This document shows positions 35,907 to 48,066 of a DNA stretch of 64,000 nt, piece after piece. The notes below the pieces were generated by a model. It made no database searches, was not told the origin of the DNA, and saw nothing but the letters and a program-made list of their open reading frames with translations. Positions within the stretch are counted from its first letter, which is position 1, and every line of letters begins with the position of its first letter. Both the position numbers and the translations under genes were made by a program. The stretch comes from Ampullaceana balthica (lineage: Eukaryota; Mollusca; Gastropoda; Lymnaeidae), in the NCBI GenBank assembly GCA_944989445.1, contig CALYLW010000745.1, forward strand, positions 237,348-301,347, in the 5' to 3' direction.

Positions 35907-36075
35907 ATAACTAAAATGATGTTCATTATAATACGAGACATAACTAAAATAATGTTCATTATAATACGCAGACATAACTAAAATAATGTTCATTATAATA
36001 CGCAGACATAACTAAAAGAATGTTCATTATAATACGCAGACATAACTAAAATAATGTTCATTATAATACGCAGCG
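35907..36075. repeat. 34-bp array, 5 copies
   Basis: The unit includes gacataactaaaataatgtt and cattataatacgca. It borders a non-LINE insertion that separates the LINE pre-RT from its RT. Confidence 0.92.
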
Positions 36076-36505
36076 CAAGACAATCCAAAATTTTAGTTAC
36101 GTCTCGTAATACATCAACATAAATAATTTGCAATGTCTGTCTGTCCGTGACGCTACTAATTTTTAAAAAGCAGCGCACCAAATTACTGCATCAAAAATAA
36201 CTCTTTTCGAACGTTCCGCGTAAAAGTGTTCAATATGAAAATAAATGAATAAAATAAATGAAATTTCTGTATTACATTATTTTTTATTCTGATGTGTATT
36301 TTTTCAAATAAATAGATTTCAGCTTAAATATATTTATTTTAAAAACGTCCTTCATTTTTGACGGGTAATACACTAGTGTTTAATATAATGCGCACCGATC
36401 GGGAATATATTTTTTAAAAGTATCGTCAATATAATACGCACCGCACCGCGCGACAGCAAAATATTAAAAAGGTTGTTCAAAATAATACGCACCGCGACAC
36501 TCTAG
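36076..36505. mobile_element. Unclassified insertion inside the LINE
   Basis: AT-rich DNA with several copies of ataatacgcaccgc-like text (about 36061, 36381, 36432, 36483) separates two LINE coding segments. It encodes no recognisable protein and I could not define its termini. It may be a non-autonomous transposon. Confidence 0.4.
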
Positions 36506-36689
36506 CAGCCTAATGGTTGGTGATCATCAGTTTGTCTATTGTCTGCATTCAGTTTGTTCTCAAAATACTCAGGCCATCTCTCCAATACTCTACTATTTTA
36601 CCACGTTTTACCACGTTTTTATTAACTTGCTTTCGTGTCTGTCTGTCTGTCCGCAATTTTTTCAAATTTGCCAACGTAAAATTAAACCA

Positions 36690-37065
36690 CTACTTTAGTT
36701 CTAATGATTGTATCAACGCTACTTTAGTTCTAATGATTGTATCAACGCTACTTTAGTTCTAATGATTGTATCAACGCTACTTTAGTTCTAATGATTGTAT
36801 CAACGCTACTTTACTTCTAATGATTGTATCAACGCTACTTTACTTCTAATGATTGCATCAACTTTACTTTACTTCTAATGATTGAATCAACGCTACTTTA
36901 GTTCTATTGATTGTATCAACGCTACTTTAGTTCTAAGGATTGTATCAACGCTACTTAAGTTCTAATGATTATATCAACGCTACTTTAGTTCTAATGATTG
37001 TATCAACGGTACTTTAGTTCTAAGGATTGTATCAACGCTACTTTAGTTCTAATGATTGTATCTAC
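36690..37065. repeat. 29-bp array, about 13 copies
   Basis: The unit is actttagttctaatgattgt followed by atcaacgct, with scattered substitutions. Confidence 0.95.
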
Positions 37066-37607
37066 TTTAATTGGCTACATATCGCCATAACCACTCAAGC
37101 AGCGCAGCCTTGAACATCAACCAATCCGAATTTATGTTGGCGGAGGAAATCAGCCAGTTTAACAAATTGAGTTAAAACATTCGTTAGTCAAATCGAACTT
37201 CGTGCAAAGGTCCAAAAAAAAATCCAGTGCACGTCTCAGTCTCAATCAAGTGACAGAAAAGAATCGATTTCCCATTAATGTACATGACATGACATCATCT
37301 ATATGACATCAGTAAAATGACACATTTTAGACCAAAGTAGCTGAGATTTAGGGTTATCTCTATAAAACTGGTTGATGACTTTCTTTAATTAAAATAACAG
37401 GTCGAATTGTAAGTGGGAGAGAAAAAAAATTGAGAACCCTCGGCTCCATGCAGTTAATTTCGTGCAAGGCAAAAGCAATAATAGGATATGATTGAATGGT
37501 AGACCATAAAATATAGCAGCTGGTGAAGCACACACCGTCACATATTGATTGAATCTCGGCTCAGTAGTTCGATGGACATATTTGCCTTAATAACTCGCAG
37601 CTCAGTT
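37066..37607. other. Sequence between arrays
   Basis: No exon or transposon recognised. Confidence 0.5.
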
Positions 37608-37907
37608 GGAGGGAGACACACGGAGCTAAGCTGGAGACACACGGAGCTTGATTGGAGACACACGGAGCTAGGCTGGAAACACACGGAGCTTGTTTGGAGA
37701 CACACGGAGCTAAGCTGGAGACACACGGAGCTAAGCTGGAGACACACGGAGCTAAGTTGGAGACACACGGAGCTTGTTTGGAGACACACGGAGCTAAGTT
37801 GGAGACACACGGAGCTAGGCTGGAGACACACGGAGCTAGGCTGGAGACACACGGAGCTAGGCTGGAGACACACGGAGCTAGGCTGGAGACACACGGAGCT
37901 AGGCTCG
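37608..37907. repeat. 21-bp array, about 14 copies
   Basis: The unit is ggagacacacggagctaagc plus t, with aggct and cttgt variants. A multiple of three, it gives long frames on both strands (ETHGARL; VCLQPSS), which I consider non-coding. Confidence 0.96.
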
Positions 37908-38182
37908 CGACATACACAATAGGAGCGAAGACTTTTGAACTATGTCGTTATATGCAAAGTTGAGCGATAAATTTGATGTATAAAAGCGAGCTATAATAAT
38001 TCTAATTTTAGAACTTACATAGCTGAGTGCTTGGCTCAGTATATCTATATACAATAATATATACTGTATATAATGTAACCTACAATTGCCATGGCATGGT
38101 ACACATGAGCTACGTTTATTTGTCCAAGAAATGTGAGATTTTCAGTTTGGAGTGTAACCTTTGTTAAGATGTGTTTGGATTG

Positions 38183-38412
38183 CAGTTTTGAAGGCCCTTA
38201 TAGTAGGAATATTACCAATGTGCTGTTTTGAAGGCCCTAATAGTAGGAATATTACGAATGTGTAAGGTAAGAAAATGTCATCCTTATGAAGCCGGTTGGT
38301 CTGACCGGATGAGAGCCATTGAACCGGACAGGGCACCACATGGGCTGTAGATTGAAGAGACCAGGGCCCTATATGGGCTGTAGATTGAACAGACCAGGGC
38401 CCCCACACGGGC
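38183..38412. repeat. Two short local duplications
   Basis: Two copies of gttttgaaggccctaatagt (38183-38262) are followed by two to three copies of atgggctgtagattgaa-type text (38338-38412). Confidence 0.8.
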
Positions 38413-38574
38413 TGTAGCGCCAAAGATGATGAAACGTAAGCAATGACTGGCACACGTATAACGTCGACTCCTGCAAACACATCAAACTCTGAACCACCCA
38501 CCAACATTTGAACTTTGAACCGAAGCATCCCCCCCATCTCTGCACGCACACTGATCGTTATACTACACGACCCT

Positions 38575-39812
38575 TCCCCACCCCCTACCATCACACCAAC
38601 TACTGGGCTGTTCATTTCCCCACCCCCTACCATCACACCAACTACTGGGCTGTTCATTGCACCACCCCCTACCATCACACCAACTACTGGGCTGTTCATT
38701 TCACCACCCTCTACCATCACACCAACTACTGGGCTGTTCATTTCACCACCCCCTACCATCACACCAACTACTGGGCTGTTCATTTCACCACCCTCTACCA
38801 TCACACCAACTACTGGGCTGTTCATTTCACCACCCCCTACCATCACACCAACTACTGGGCTGTTCATTGCACCACCCCCTACCATCACACCAACTACTGG
38901 GCTGTTCATTGCACCACCCCCTACCATCACACCAACTACTGGGCTGTTCATTTCCCCACCTCCTACCATCACACCAACTACTGGGCTGTTCATTTCACCA
39001 CCCCCTACCATCACACCAACTACTGGGCTGTTCATTTCCCCACCCCCTACCATCACACCAACTACTCGGCTGTTCATTTCCCTACCCCTACGATCACACT
39101 AACTACTGGGCTGTTCATTTCCCCACCCCCTACCATCACACCAACTACTGGGCTGTTCCTTTCACCACCCCCTACCATCACACCAACTACTGGGCTGTTC
39201 ATTTCCCCACCCCCTACCATCACACCAACTACTGGGCTGTTCATTGCACCACCCCCTACCATCACACCAACTACTGGGCTGTTCATTTCACCACCCCCTA
39301 CCATCACACCAACTACTGGGCTGTTCATTTCACCACCCTCTACCATCACACCAACTACTGGGCTGTTCATTTCACCACCCCCTACCATCACACCAACTAC
39401 TGGGCTGTTCATTGCACCACCCCCTACCATCACACCAACTACTGGGCTGTTCATTGCACCACCCCCTACCATCACACCAACTACTGGGCTGTTCATTTCC
39501 CCACCCCCTACCATCACACCAACTACTGGGCTGTTCATTTCACCACCCCCTACCATCACACCAACTACTGGGCTGTTCATTTCCCCACCCCCTACCATCA
39601 CACCAACTACTCGGCTGTTCATTTCCCTACCCCTACGATCACACTAACTACTGGGCTGTTCATTTCCCCACCCCCTACCATCACACCAACTACTGGGCTG
39701 TTCATTTCCCTACCCCTAGCATCACACCAACTACTGGGCTGTTCCTTTCACCACCCCCTACCATCACACCAACTACTGGGCTGTTCATTTCTCCACCCCC
39801 TACCATCACATC
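38575..39812. repeat. 42-bp array with a 545-bp higher-order repeat, about 29 copies
   Basis: The unit includes ccctaccatcacaccaacta and ctgggctgttcatttcacca. The variant pair containing actactcggctg and cctacgatcacactaac recurs after 545 bp (about 39066 and 39611) along with the order of the intervening variants, so a 13-unit block was duplicated. Open frames up to 404 codons are periodic artefacts. Confidence 0.96.
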
Positions 39813-40229
39813 AATATGAAAAACTGTATATATTTATCAAACAGCAACTAACAAATTGGGTAAAAAATTGACATTATAATTATCAGACATTACAGGACAA
39901 ATCGAAAACTTGGAGTGTGGCAGGTGGTGAGGTTTAGGTATTGATCCATTGTTTCGTATCCAATCCCGGCAAAAACGAGATTCTTAGTTTTATACTCGCA
40001 GGTTGCGATTTGTCCTGGTGGGTTTCTTTGGTTTAAGCTTACATGCTTCATCAAGAACTTTACGTTAATCTTGCTGGCTTTCTTAGGTATATTTGTTCTA
40101 TCTAGAACTTAATGTTAATCTTGCTTGCTTTCTTAGGTTTATTTGTTCTATCTAGAACTTTAAGTTAATCTTGCTGGCTTTCTTTATGTTTACTAGTTCT
40201 GATTGGATTTTTAAAGACAGACATGGTCG
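39813..40229. other. Sequence with a 50-bp-class repeat
   Basis: Three diverged copies of ttaatcttgctggctttctt with tttgttctatctagaact occur at about 40065-40200. The rest is unremarkable. Confidence 0.65.
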
Positions 40230-40525
40230 GGTACTTCGGGTGAGATGTGAATGTTATAACTAGTGAGATCTGAATGTTATAACTAGTGAGATCTGAATGT
40301 TATAACTAGTGAGATGTGAATGTTATAACTAGTGAGATGTGAATGTTATAACTAGTGAGATCTGAATGTTATAACTAGTGAGATCTGAATGTTATAACTA
40401 GTGAGATGTGAATGTTTTAACTAGTGAGATGTGAATGTTATAACAAGTGAGATGTGAATGTTATAACTGGTGAGATGTGAATGTTATAACTAGTGAGATG
40501 TGAATGTTATAACTAGTGAGATCTC
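40230..40525. repeat. 23-bp array, about 13 copies
   Basis: The unit is aactagtgagatgtgaatgt plus tat, with gatctg and gatgtg variants. Confidence 0.95.
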
Positions 40526-40671
40526 ATCTCCAACTTTTGCGTACACCGCGAAGAGGGAATTTGTACACAGTGCACAAAACTTGTACACATAACAAGCAAG
40601 ATGTACACACGAGCAAGTGGAACTCAAGATGTACACAGGACAAAGTGGAACTCAAGAGTCACCAAATCAAA

Positions 40672-42900
40672 GGTGGAGCTCAGAATCTAAAGTATAGCCC
40701 AGAATCTAAAGTATAGCTCAGAATCTAAAGTATAGCTCAGAATCTAAAGTATAGCTCGAATCTAAAGTAGAGCTCAGAATCTAAAGTATAGCCCAGAATC
40801 TAAAGTATAGCTCAGAATCTAAAGTATAGCTCAGAATCTAAAGTATAGCTCAGAATCTAAAGTATAGCTCAGAATCTAAAGTATAGCTCGAATCTAAAGT
40901 AGAGCTCAGAATCTAAAGTATAGCTCGAATCTAAAGTAGAGCTCAGAATCTAAAGTAGAGCTCTGAATCTAAAGTATAGCTCTGAATCTAAAGTATAGCT
41001 CAGAATCTAAAGTATAGCTCGAATCTAAAGTATAGCTCAGAATCTAAAGTATAGCTCGAATCTAAAGTAGAGCTCAGAATCTAAAGTAGAGCTCAGAATC
41101 TAAAGTATAGCTAAGAATCTAAAGTAGAGCTCTGAATCTAAAGTATAGCTATGAATCTAAAGTATAGCTCAGAATCTAAAGTATAGCTCGAATCTAAAGT
41201 ATAGCTCAGAATCTAAAGTATAGCTCGAATCTAAAGTAGAGCTCAGAATCTAAAGTAGAGCTCAGAATCTAAAGTATAGCTAAGAATCTAAAGTAGAGCG
41301 CTGAATCTATAGTAGAGCTCAGAATCTAAAGTAGAGCTCAGAATCTAAAGTATAGCTCAGAATCTAAAGTAGAGCTCAGAATCTTAATTAGAGCTCGAAT
41401 CTAAAGTATAGCCCAGAATCTAAAGTAGAGCTCAGAATCTAAAGTATAGCTCAGAATCTAAAGTAGATCTCTGAAACTAAAGTATAGCTCAGAATTTAAA
41501 GTATAGACCAGAATCTAAAGTAGAGCTCGGAATCTAAAGTATAGCCCAGAATCTAAATTAGAGCTCAGAATCTAAAGTATAGCCCAGAATCTAAAGTAGA
41601 GCTCAGAATCTAAAGTAGAGCTCAGAATCTAAAGTATAGCTCAGAATCTAAAGTAGATCTCTGAAACTAAAGTATAGCTCAGAATTTAAAGTATAGCCCA
41701 GAATCTAAAGTAGAGCTCAGAATCTATAGCAGAGCTCAGAATCTAAAGTAGAGCTCAGAATCTAAAGTAGAGCTCAGAATCTAAAGTAGAGCTCAAAATT
41801 TAAAGTAGAGCTCAGAATCTAAAGTAGAGCTCAGAATCTAAAGTAGAGCTCAGAATCTAAAGTAGAGCTCAGAATCTAAAGTAGAGCTCTGAATCTAAAG
41901 AAGAGCGTTGAATCTAAAGTAGAGCTCAGAATCTGAAGTATAGCTCAGAATCTAAAGTATAGATCAGAATCTAAATTAGAGATCAGAAACTAAAGTAGAG
42001 ATCAGAAACTAAAGTAGAGCTCAGAATCTAAAGTAGAGCTTAGAATCTAATAAAGTAGAGCTCAGAATCTACTAAAGTAGAGCTCAGAATCTACTAAAGA
42101 AGAGCTCAGAATCAATCTAAAATTTAGCTCAGAATCTAAAGCATAGCTCAGAATCTAAAGTAGAGCTCAGAATCTAAAGTATAGCTCGAATCTAAAGTAT
42201 AGCTCAGAATGTAAAGTATAGTTCAGAATCTAAAGTTGAGCTCAGAATCTAAAGTAGAGCTCAGAATCTAAAGTAGAGCTCAGAATCTAAAGTAGAGCTC
42301 AGAACCTAAAGTAGAGCTCAGAATCTAAAGTAGAGCTCAGAATCTAAAGTAGAGCTCAGAATCTTTAGTAGAGCTCAGAATCTACTAAAGTAGAACTCAG
42401 AATCTAAAGTAGAGCTCAGAATCTTAAATTTAGCTCAGAATCTAAAGCATAGCTTAGAATCTAAAGTAGAGCTCAGAATCTAAAGTATAGCTCGAATCTA
42501 AAGTAGAGCTCAGAATCTAAAGTAGATCTCAGAATCTAAATTATAGCTCAGAATCTAAAGTATAGCTCATAATCTAAAGTATCGCTCAGAATCTTAAGTA
42601 TAGCTCAGAATCTAAAGTAGAGCTCAGAATCTACTAAAGTAGAGCTCAGAATCTATAGTAGAGCTCAGAATCTAAAGTATAGCTCAGAATCTAAAGTAGA
42701 GCTCAGAATCCAAAGTATAGCTCAGAATCTAAAGTATAGCTTATAATCTAAAGTAGAGCTCAGAATCTAAAGTACAGCTCAGAATCTACTAAAGTAGAGC
42801 TCAGAATCTAAAGTAGAGCTCAGAATCTAAAGTATAGCTCAAAATCCAAAGTAGAGCTCAGAATATAAAGTAGAGCTCAGGATGGAAAGTTGAACGCAGA
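40672..42900. repeat. 19-bp array, about 117 copies
   Basis: The unit is ctcagaatctaaagtatag or tagag. Shorter 17-bp units (ctcgaatctaaagtatag type) and taa insertions (atctactaaag) are interspersed, and a block of about 180 bp is duplicated near 40940-41290. Confidence 0.96.
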
Positions 42901-43079
42901 ATCTTGAAACGTTTTTAAATTTGGCATCAAATATTACAAATAAGAGCCTCCTAAAAACTTTGACATAATTCCTTGACAAAAAAATTTAAATATGAATTTC
43001 TAGGACTTGTGATCACACAACCATGTCCTTAAGTTAAACACTGCTTCACGGTCACAATATTATGTCAAGTGCTGACATG

Positions 43080-46000
43080 TCAGGGATTAATGTCTAAACT
43101 GATGAAAGATTATATGTTAGGGATTAATGTATAAACTGATGAAAGATTATATTTCAGGGATTAATGTCTAAACTGATGAAAGATTATATGTTAGAGATTA
43201 ATGTCTAAACTGATGAAAGATTATATTTCAGGGATTAATTATAAACTGATGAAAGATTATATGTTAGGGATTAATGTCTAAACTGATGAAATATTAGATG
43301 TTAGGGATTAATGTCTAAACTGATGAAAGATTATATTTCAGGGATTAATGTCTAAACTGATGAAAGATTATATGTTAGAGAATAATGTCTAAACTGATGA
43401 AAGATTTTATTTCAGGGATTAAATTCTAAACTGATGAAAGATTATATTTCAAGGATGAATGTCAAAACTGATGAAAGATTATATGTTAGGGATTAATGTC
43501 TAAACTGATGAAAGATTATATTTCAGGGATTAATGTCTACACTGATGAAAGATTATATTTTAGGGATTAATGTCCAAACTGATGAAAGATTATATGTTAG
43601 GGATTAATGTCTAAACTGATGAAAGATTATATTTCAGGGATTAATGTCTAAACTGATGAAAGATTATATGTTAGAGATTAATGTCTAAACTGATGAAAGA
43701 TTATATTTCAGGGATTAATTATAAACTGATGAAAGATTATATGTTAGGGATTAATGTCTAAACTGATGAAATATTATATGTTAGGGATTAATGTCTAAAC
43801 TGATGAAAGATTATATTTCAGGGATTAATGTCTAAACTGATGAAAGATTATATTTCAGGGATTAATGTCGAAACTGATGAAAGATTATATGTTAGGGATA
43901 AATGTCTAAACTGATGAAAGATTATATTTCAGGGATTAATGTCTAAACTGATGAAAGATTATATTTCAGGGATTAATGTCTAAACTGATGAAAGATTATA
44001 TGTTAGGGATTAATGTCTAAACTGATGAAATATTATATGTTAGGGATTAATGTCTATCTAAACTGATGAAAGATTATATGTTAGAGAATAATGTCTAAAC
44101 TGATGAAATATTTTATTTCAGGGATTAAATTCTAAACTGATGAAAGATTATATTTCAGGGATTAATGTCGAAACTGATGAAAGATTATATGTTAGGGATT
44201 AATGTCTAAACTGATGAAAGATTATATTTCAGGGATTAATGTCTAAACTGATGAAATATTATATTTCAGGGATTAATGTCTAAACTGATGAAAGATTATA
44301 TGTTAGGGATTAATGTCTAAACTGATGAAAGATTATATTTCAGGGATTAATGTCTAAACTGATGAAAGATTATATGTTAGAGATTAATGTCTAAACTGAT
44401 GAAAGATTATATTTCAGGGATTAATGTCTAAACTGATGAAAGATTATATGTTAGAGATTAATGTCTAAACTGATGAAAGATTATATTTCAGGGATTAATT
44501 ATAAACTGATGAAAGATTATATGTTAGAGATTAATGTCTAAACTGATGAAAGATTATATTTCAGGGATTAATGTCTAAACTGATGAAAGATTATATGTTA
44601 GAGATTAATGTCTAAACTGATGAAAGATTATATTTCAGGGATTAATTATAAACTGATGAAAGATTATATGTTAGGGATTAATGTCTAAACTGATGAAATA
44701 TTAGATGTTAGGGATTAATGTCTAAACTGATGAAAGATTATATTTCAGGGATTAATGTCTAAACTGATGAAATATTATATGTTAGAGAATAGTGTCTAAA
44801 CTGATGAAAGATTTTATTTCAGGGATTAAATTCTAAACTGATGAAAGATTATATTTCAAGGATGAATGTCGAAACTGATGAAAGATTATATGTTAGGGAT
44901 TAATGTCTAAACTGATGAAAGATTATATTTCAGGGATTAATGTCTACACTGATGAAAGATTATATTTTAGGGATTAATGTCCAAACTAATGAAAGATTAT
45001 ATGTTAGGGATTAATGTCTAAACTGATGAAAGATTATATTTCAGGGATTAATGTCTAAACTGATGAAAGATTATATGTTAGAGATTAATGTCTAAACTGA
45101 TGAAAGATTATATTTCAGGGATTAATTATAAACTGATGAAAGATTATATGTTAGGGATTAATGTCTAAACTGATGAAATATTATATGTTAGGGATTAATG
45201 TCTAAACTGATGAAAGATTATATTTCAGGGATTAATGTCTAAACTGATGAAAGATTATATGTTAGAGAATAATGTCTAAACTGATGAAAGATTTTATTTC
45301 AGGGATTAAATTCTAAACTGATGAAAGATTATATTTCAGGGATTAATGTCGAAACTGATGAAAGATTATATGTTAGGGATTAATGTCTAAACTGATGAAA
45401 GATTATATTTCAGGGATTAATGTCTAAACTGATGAAAGATTATATTTCAGGGATTAATGTCTAAACTGATAATGTTAGGGATTAATGTCTAAACTGATGA
45501 AAGATTATATTTCAGGGATTAATGTCTAAACTGATGAAAGATTATATGTTAGAGATTAATGTCTAAACTGATGAAAGATTATATGTTAGAGATTAATGTC
45601 TAAACTGATGAAAGATTATATTTCAGGGATTAATTATAAACTGATGAAAGATTATATGTTAGGGATTAATGTCTAAACTGATGAAATATTATATGTTAGG
45701 GATTAATGTCTAAACTGATGAAAGATTATATTTCAGGGATTAATGTCTAAACTGATGAAAGATTATATGTTAGAGAATAATGTCTAAACTGATGAAAGAT
45801 TTTATTTCAGGGATTAAATTATAAACTGATGAAAGATTATATTTCAAGGATGAATGTCGAAACTGATGAAAGATTATATGTTAGGGATTAATGTCTAAAC
45901 TGATGAAAGATTATATTTCAGGGATTAATGTCTAAACTGATGAAATATTATATTTCAGGGATTAATGTCCAAACTGATGAAAGATTATATGTTAGGGATT

Positions 46001-46558
46001 AATGTCTAAACTGATGAAAGATTATATGTTAGAGATTAATGTCTAAACTGATGAAAGATTATATTTCAGGGATTAATGTCTAAACTGATGAAAGATTATA
46101 TGTTAGAGATTAATGTCTAAACTGATGAAAGATTATATTTCAGGGATTAATGTCTAAACTGATGAAAGATTATATGTTAGAGATTAATGTCTAAACTGAT
46201 GAAAGATTATATTTCAGGGATTAATTATAAACTGATGAAAGATTATATGTTAGGGATTAATGTCTAAACTGATGAAAGATTATATGTTAGGGATTAATGT
46301 CTAAACTGATGAAAGATTATATTTCAGGGATTAATGTCTAAACTGATGAAAGATTATATGTTAGAGATTAATGTCTAAACTGATGAAAGATTATATTTCA
46401 GGGATTAATGTCGAAACTGATGAAAGATTATATTTCAGGGATTAATGTCTAAACTGATGAAAGATTATTTGTTAGAGATTAATGTCTAAACTGATGAAAG
46501 ATTATATTTCAGGGATTAATTATAAACTGATGAAAGATTATATGTTAGGGATAAATGT
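43080..46558. repeat. 37-bp array with a ~1.4-kb duplication, about 94 copies
   Basis: The unit includes gggattaatgtctaaactga and tgaaagattatatttca. Marker variants (atattagatg at 43291 and 44698; gtctacactgatg at 43534 and 44941) recur at an offset of 1407 bp, equal to 38 units plus one base. Confidence 0.96.
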
Positions 46559-46688
46559 CTAAAATAATGGGAGATTTCAAACCTAACTGCTTGAAATCAA
46601 GATTTTTTCAAATAAAATATTATGTAGTACGAAAAATTCGATACAATTATTGTTTTAGTATTACTGTTTAAAACTATTTATAGAGCGA

Positions 46689-46935
46689 TATACAATACAC
46701 TCCTAACTACAGTGTAATACAATACACTCCTAACTACAGTGTAATACAATACACTCCTAACTACAGTGTAATACAATACACTCCTAACTACAGTGTAATA
46801 AAATACACTCCTAACTACAGTGTAATACATCCTACTCAGTGTATACAATACACTCCTAACTACAGTGTTATACAATACACTCCTAACTACAGTGTAATAA
46901 AATACACTCCTAACTACAGTGTAATACAATACCCA
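46689..46935. repeat. 27-bp array, about 9 copies
   Basis: The unit is tacaatacactcctaactac followed by agtgtaa. One copy is altered near 46828. Confidence 0.95.
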
Positions 46936-47085
46936 ATGTTGCCTCTGTTAGGAAGTATCCAATATGTGAAATTACATCCAGTGTTTACAATGTAACAACG
47001 CCAAAAGTCCTCACTGTTACTTGCGTGTCATCCAGGAGTCTCCCTCAGATGTGTTGTGAATGAAAGTCACCTAACTGTTCCCCAG

Positions 47086-47162
47086 ATGGCGGCTGTGAGA
47101 GCCGCTCACCAAATGAACAATACTAGATCGATCAACTCCCTGCACCACGCGCCAGACATAAG
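47086..47162 (+). CDS. Candidate plus-strand exon (weak)
   Basis: A polypyrimidine-like acceptor (actgttccccag) is followed by ATG and an open frame MAAVRAAHQMNNTRSINSLH HAPDI, ending at a consensus donor, AAG|GTAAGC. Length and signals suit a small exon, but I see no second exon to join it to and do not recognise the peptide. The minus strand here also has a GTGAGC donor-like word. Confidence 0.25.
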
Positions 47163-47313
47163 GTAAGCTCTACCTACTCGAAACCTGACACAAGATCCGA
47201 GCAGACGTCAACGCGTGGTGATTGCTTCACAACAAATCACAGCCCACGATTGAATCAATCAAAGGGATGGAATGTGGAGCTCTTACGTCTTCAAAGTTTT
47301 GACCAACCCTTAC

Positions 47314-47350
47314 AAAATGGAAGTCCAAATCACTCTTACTCGCCAACCAT
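47314..47350 (-). other. Candidate 5' exon of the CRACR2A-like gene (weak)
   Basis: Thirty-seven bases lie between a good acceptor (tttttgtttcag) and a good donor (GTAAGG) on the gene strand. Joined to the exon at 28969, one frame remains open through to the ATG at 28945. This would imply an 18-kb intron, so it is speculative and may be 5' untranslated. Confidence 0.3.
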
Positions 47351-47530
47351 CTGAAACAAAAAATGTAAACAATACCAAAAAAATAATGATGTATTTTTAC
47401 ATGACTTTCAGTCTGTCTTGTGACTTTTCACCTTGACTTCTTCTCAGAAAACGACATCTCAGCGAATCAGTCACGTGGTTCACACATTTCTCAAGACTGC
47501 AAGAAAACGGCAGCAAGCTCTTCTTTTTAG

Positions 47531-47735
47531 TCTAACAGTATTTCTGTGGTCTGACAGACTTTGTCTATGGACCTAACAAACTATTTATAGGGTCTAACAG
47601 TATTTCTGTGGTCTGACAGACTTTGTCTATGGACCTAACAGACTATTTATAGGGTCTAACATTATTTTCTGTGGTCTGACAGACTTTGTCTATGGACCTA
47701 ACAGACTATATATAGGGTCTAACTGACTTTCCTTT
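47531..47735. repeat. 62-bp repeat, 3 copies
   Basis: The unit includes tctaacagtatttctgtggt and gactttgtctatggacctaa. Copies start at 47531, 47593 and 47655. Confidence 0.92.
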
Positions 47736-48066
47736 GATCTAACAGACTTTTCATCGGTCTACTCTAGCACAAACACAATGTGTGATTTTGAAAGTGACTA
47801 GAACACAAGAGATGACCAAGTCTGAAGATAATAAATACATTTAAAAGAAAATTTTTAAAATCAGGAAATGAAAAAATCGTTGAATTTTTGTGGTTATTTA
47901 TGTTTCTTTGTTGTTTCTCTATTGAAGTCTATTGCAAGGCCTATTAGTAAGAACATTGTCTATTTTAAATAAAGATAAAGGCAAGTGATTCGAAGGTCTA
48001 CCCTTAACTATTGCTAAGATCAATTCAGGTGACCAATCAGATGACCAGCCTCTAGAGTCTAGACAA
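47736..48066. other. Sequence between arrays
   Basis: AT-rich; no feature recognised. Confidence 0.5.

Larger units (their letters stand above)
33028..36600 (-). pseudogene. Decayed LINE (non-LTR retrotransposon) reverse transcriptase
   Basis: Reading right to left on the minus strand the LINE landmarks are in order. A pre-RT segment VLERWPEYFENKLN lies near 36590-36530. The fingers KILTKRIAKRL, GDQQCGFRQNRSITDQMF and ILEKCYEYNIPVN lie near 35880-35640. The catalytic box region AYPDDVALLVKRTEDL is near 35085-35040 (the usual A in YADD is P). The thumb LQAGLEIRNQQ and LNQFKYLESLLNER lies near 34345-34195, VIRPAVTYASKT near 33810, and C-terminal RLRWAGHL then KGRPRLRWLEDVEKN near 33630-33071. 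A (GGAT)n tail follows at 33062-33028. Frameshifts, stops, four tandem arrays and insertions break it. It lies on the same strand as the CRACR2A-like gene. I cannot name the clade with confidence. Confidence 0.85.

Noticed and set aside
38508..39871. Frames of 379-404 codons (HHTNYWAVHF repeats) and an opposite-strand MNSPVVGVMVGGGE frame
   Set aside because: The 42-bp unit is divisible by three and lacks stops; both strands are open. This is array periodicity, not a gene.
43080..46558. Repeated ctgatgaaag words as hammerhead cores
   Set aside because: No GAAAC partner or stems; it is simply part of the 37-bp unit.
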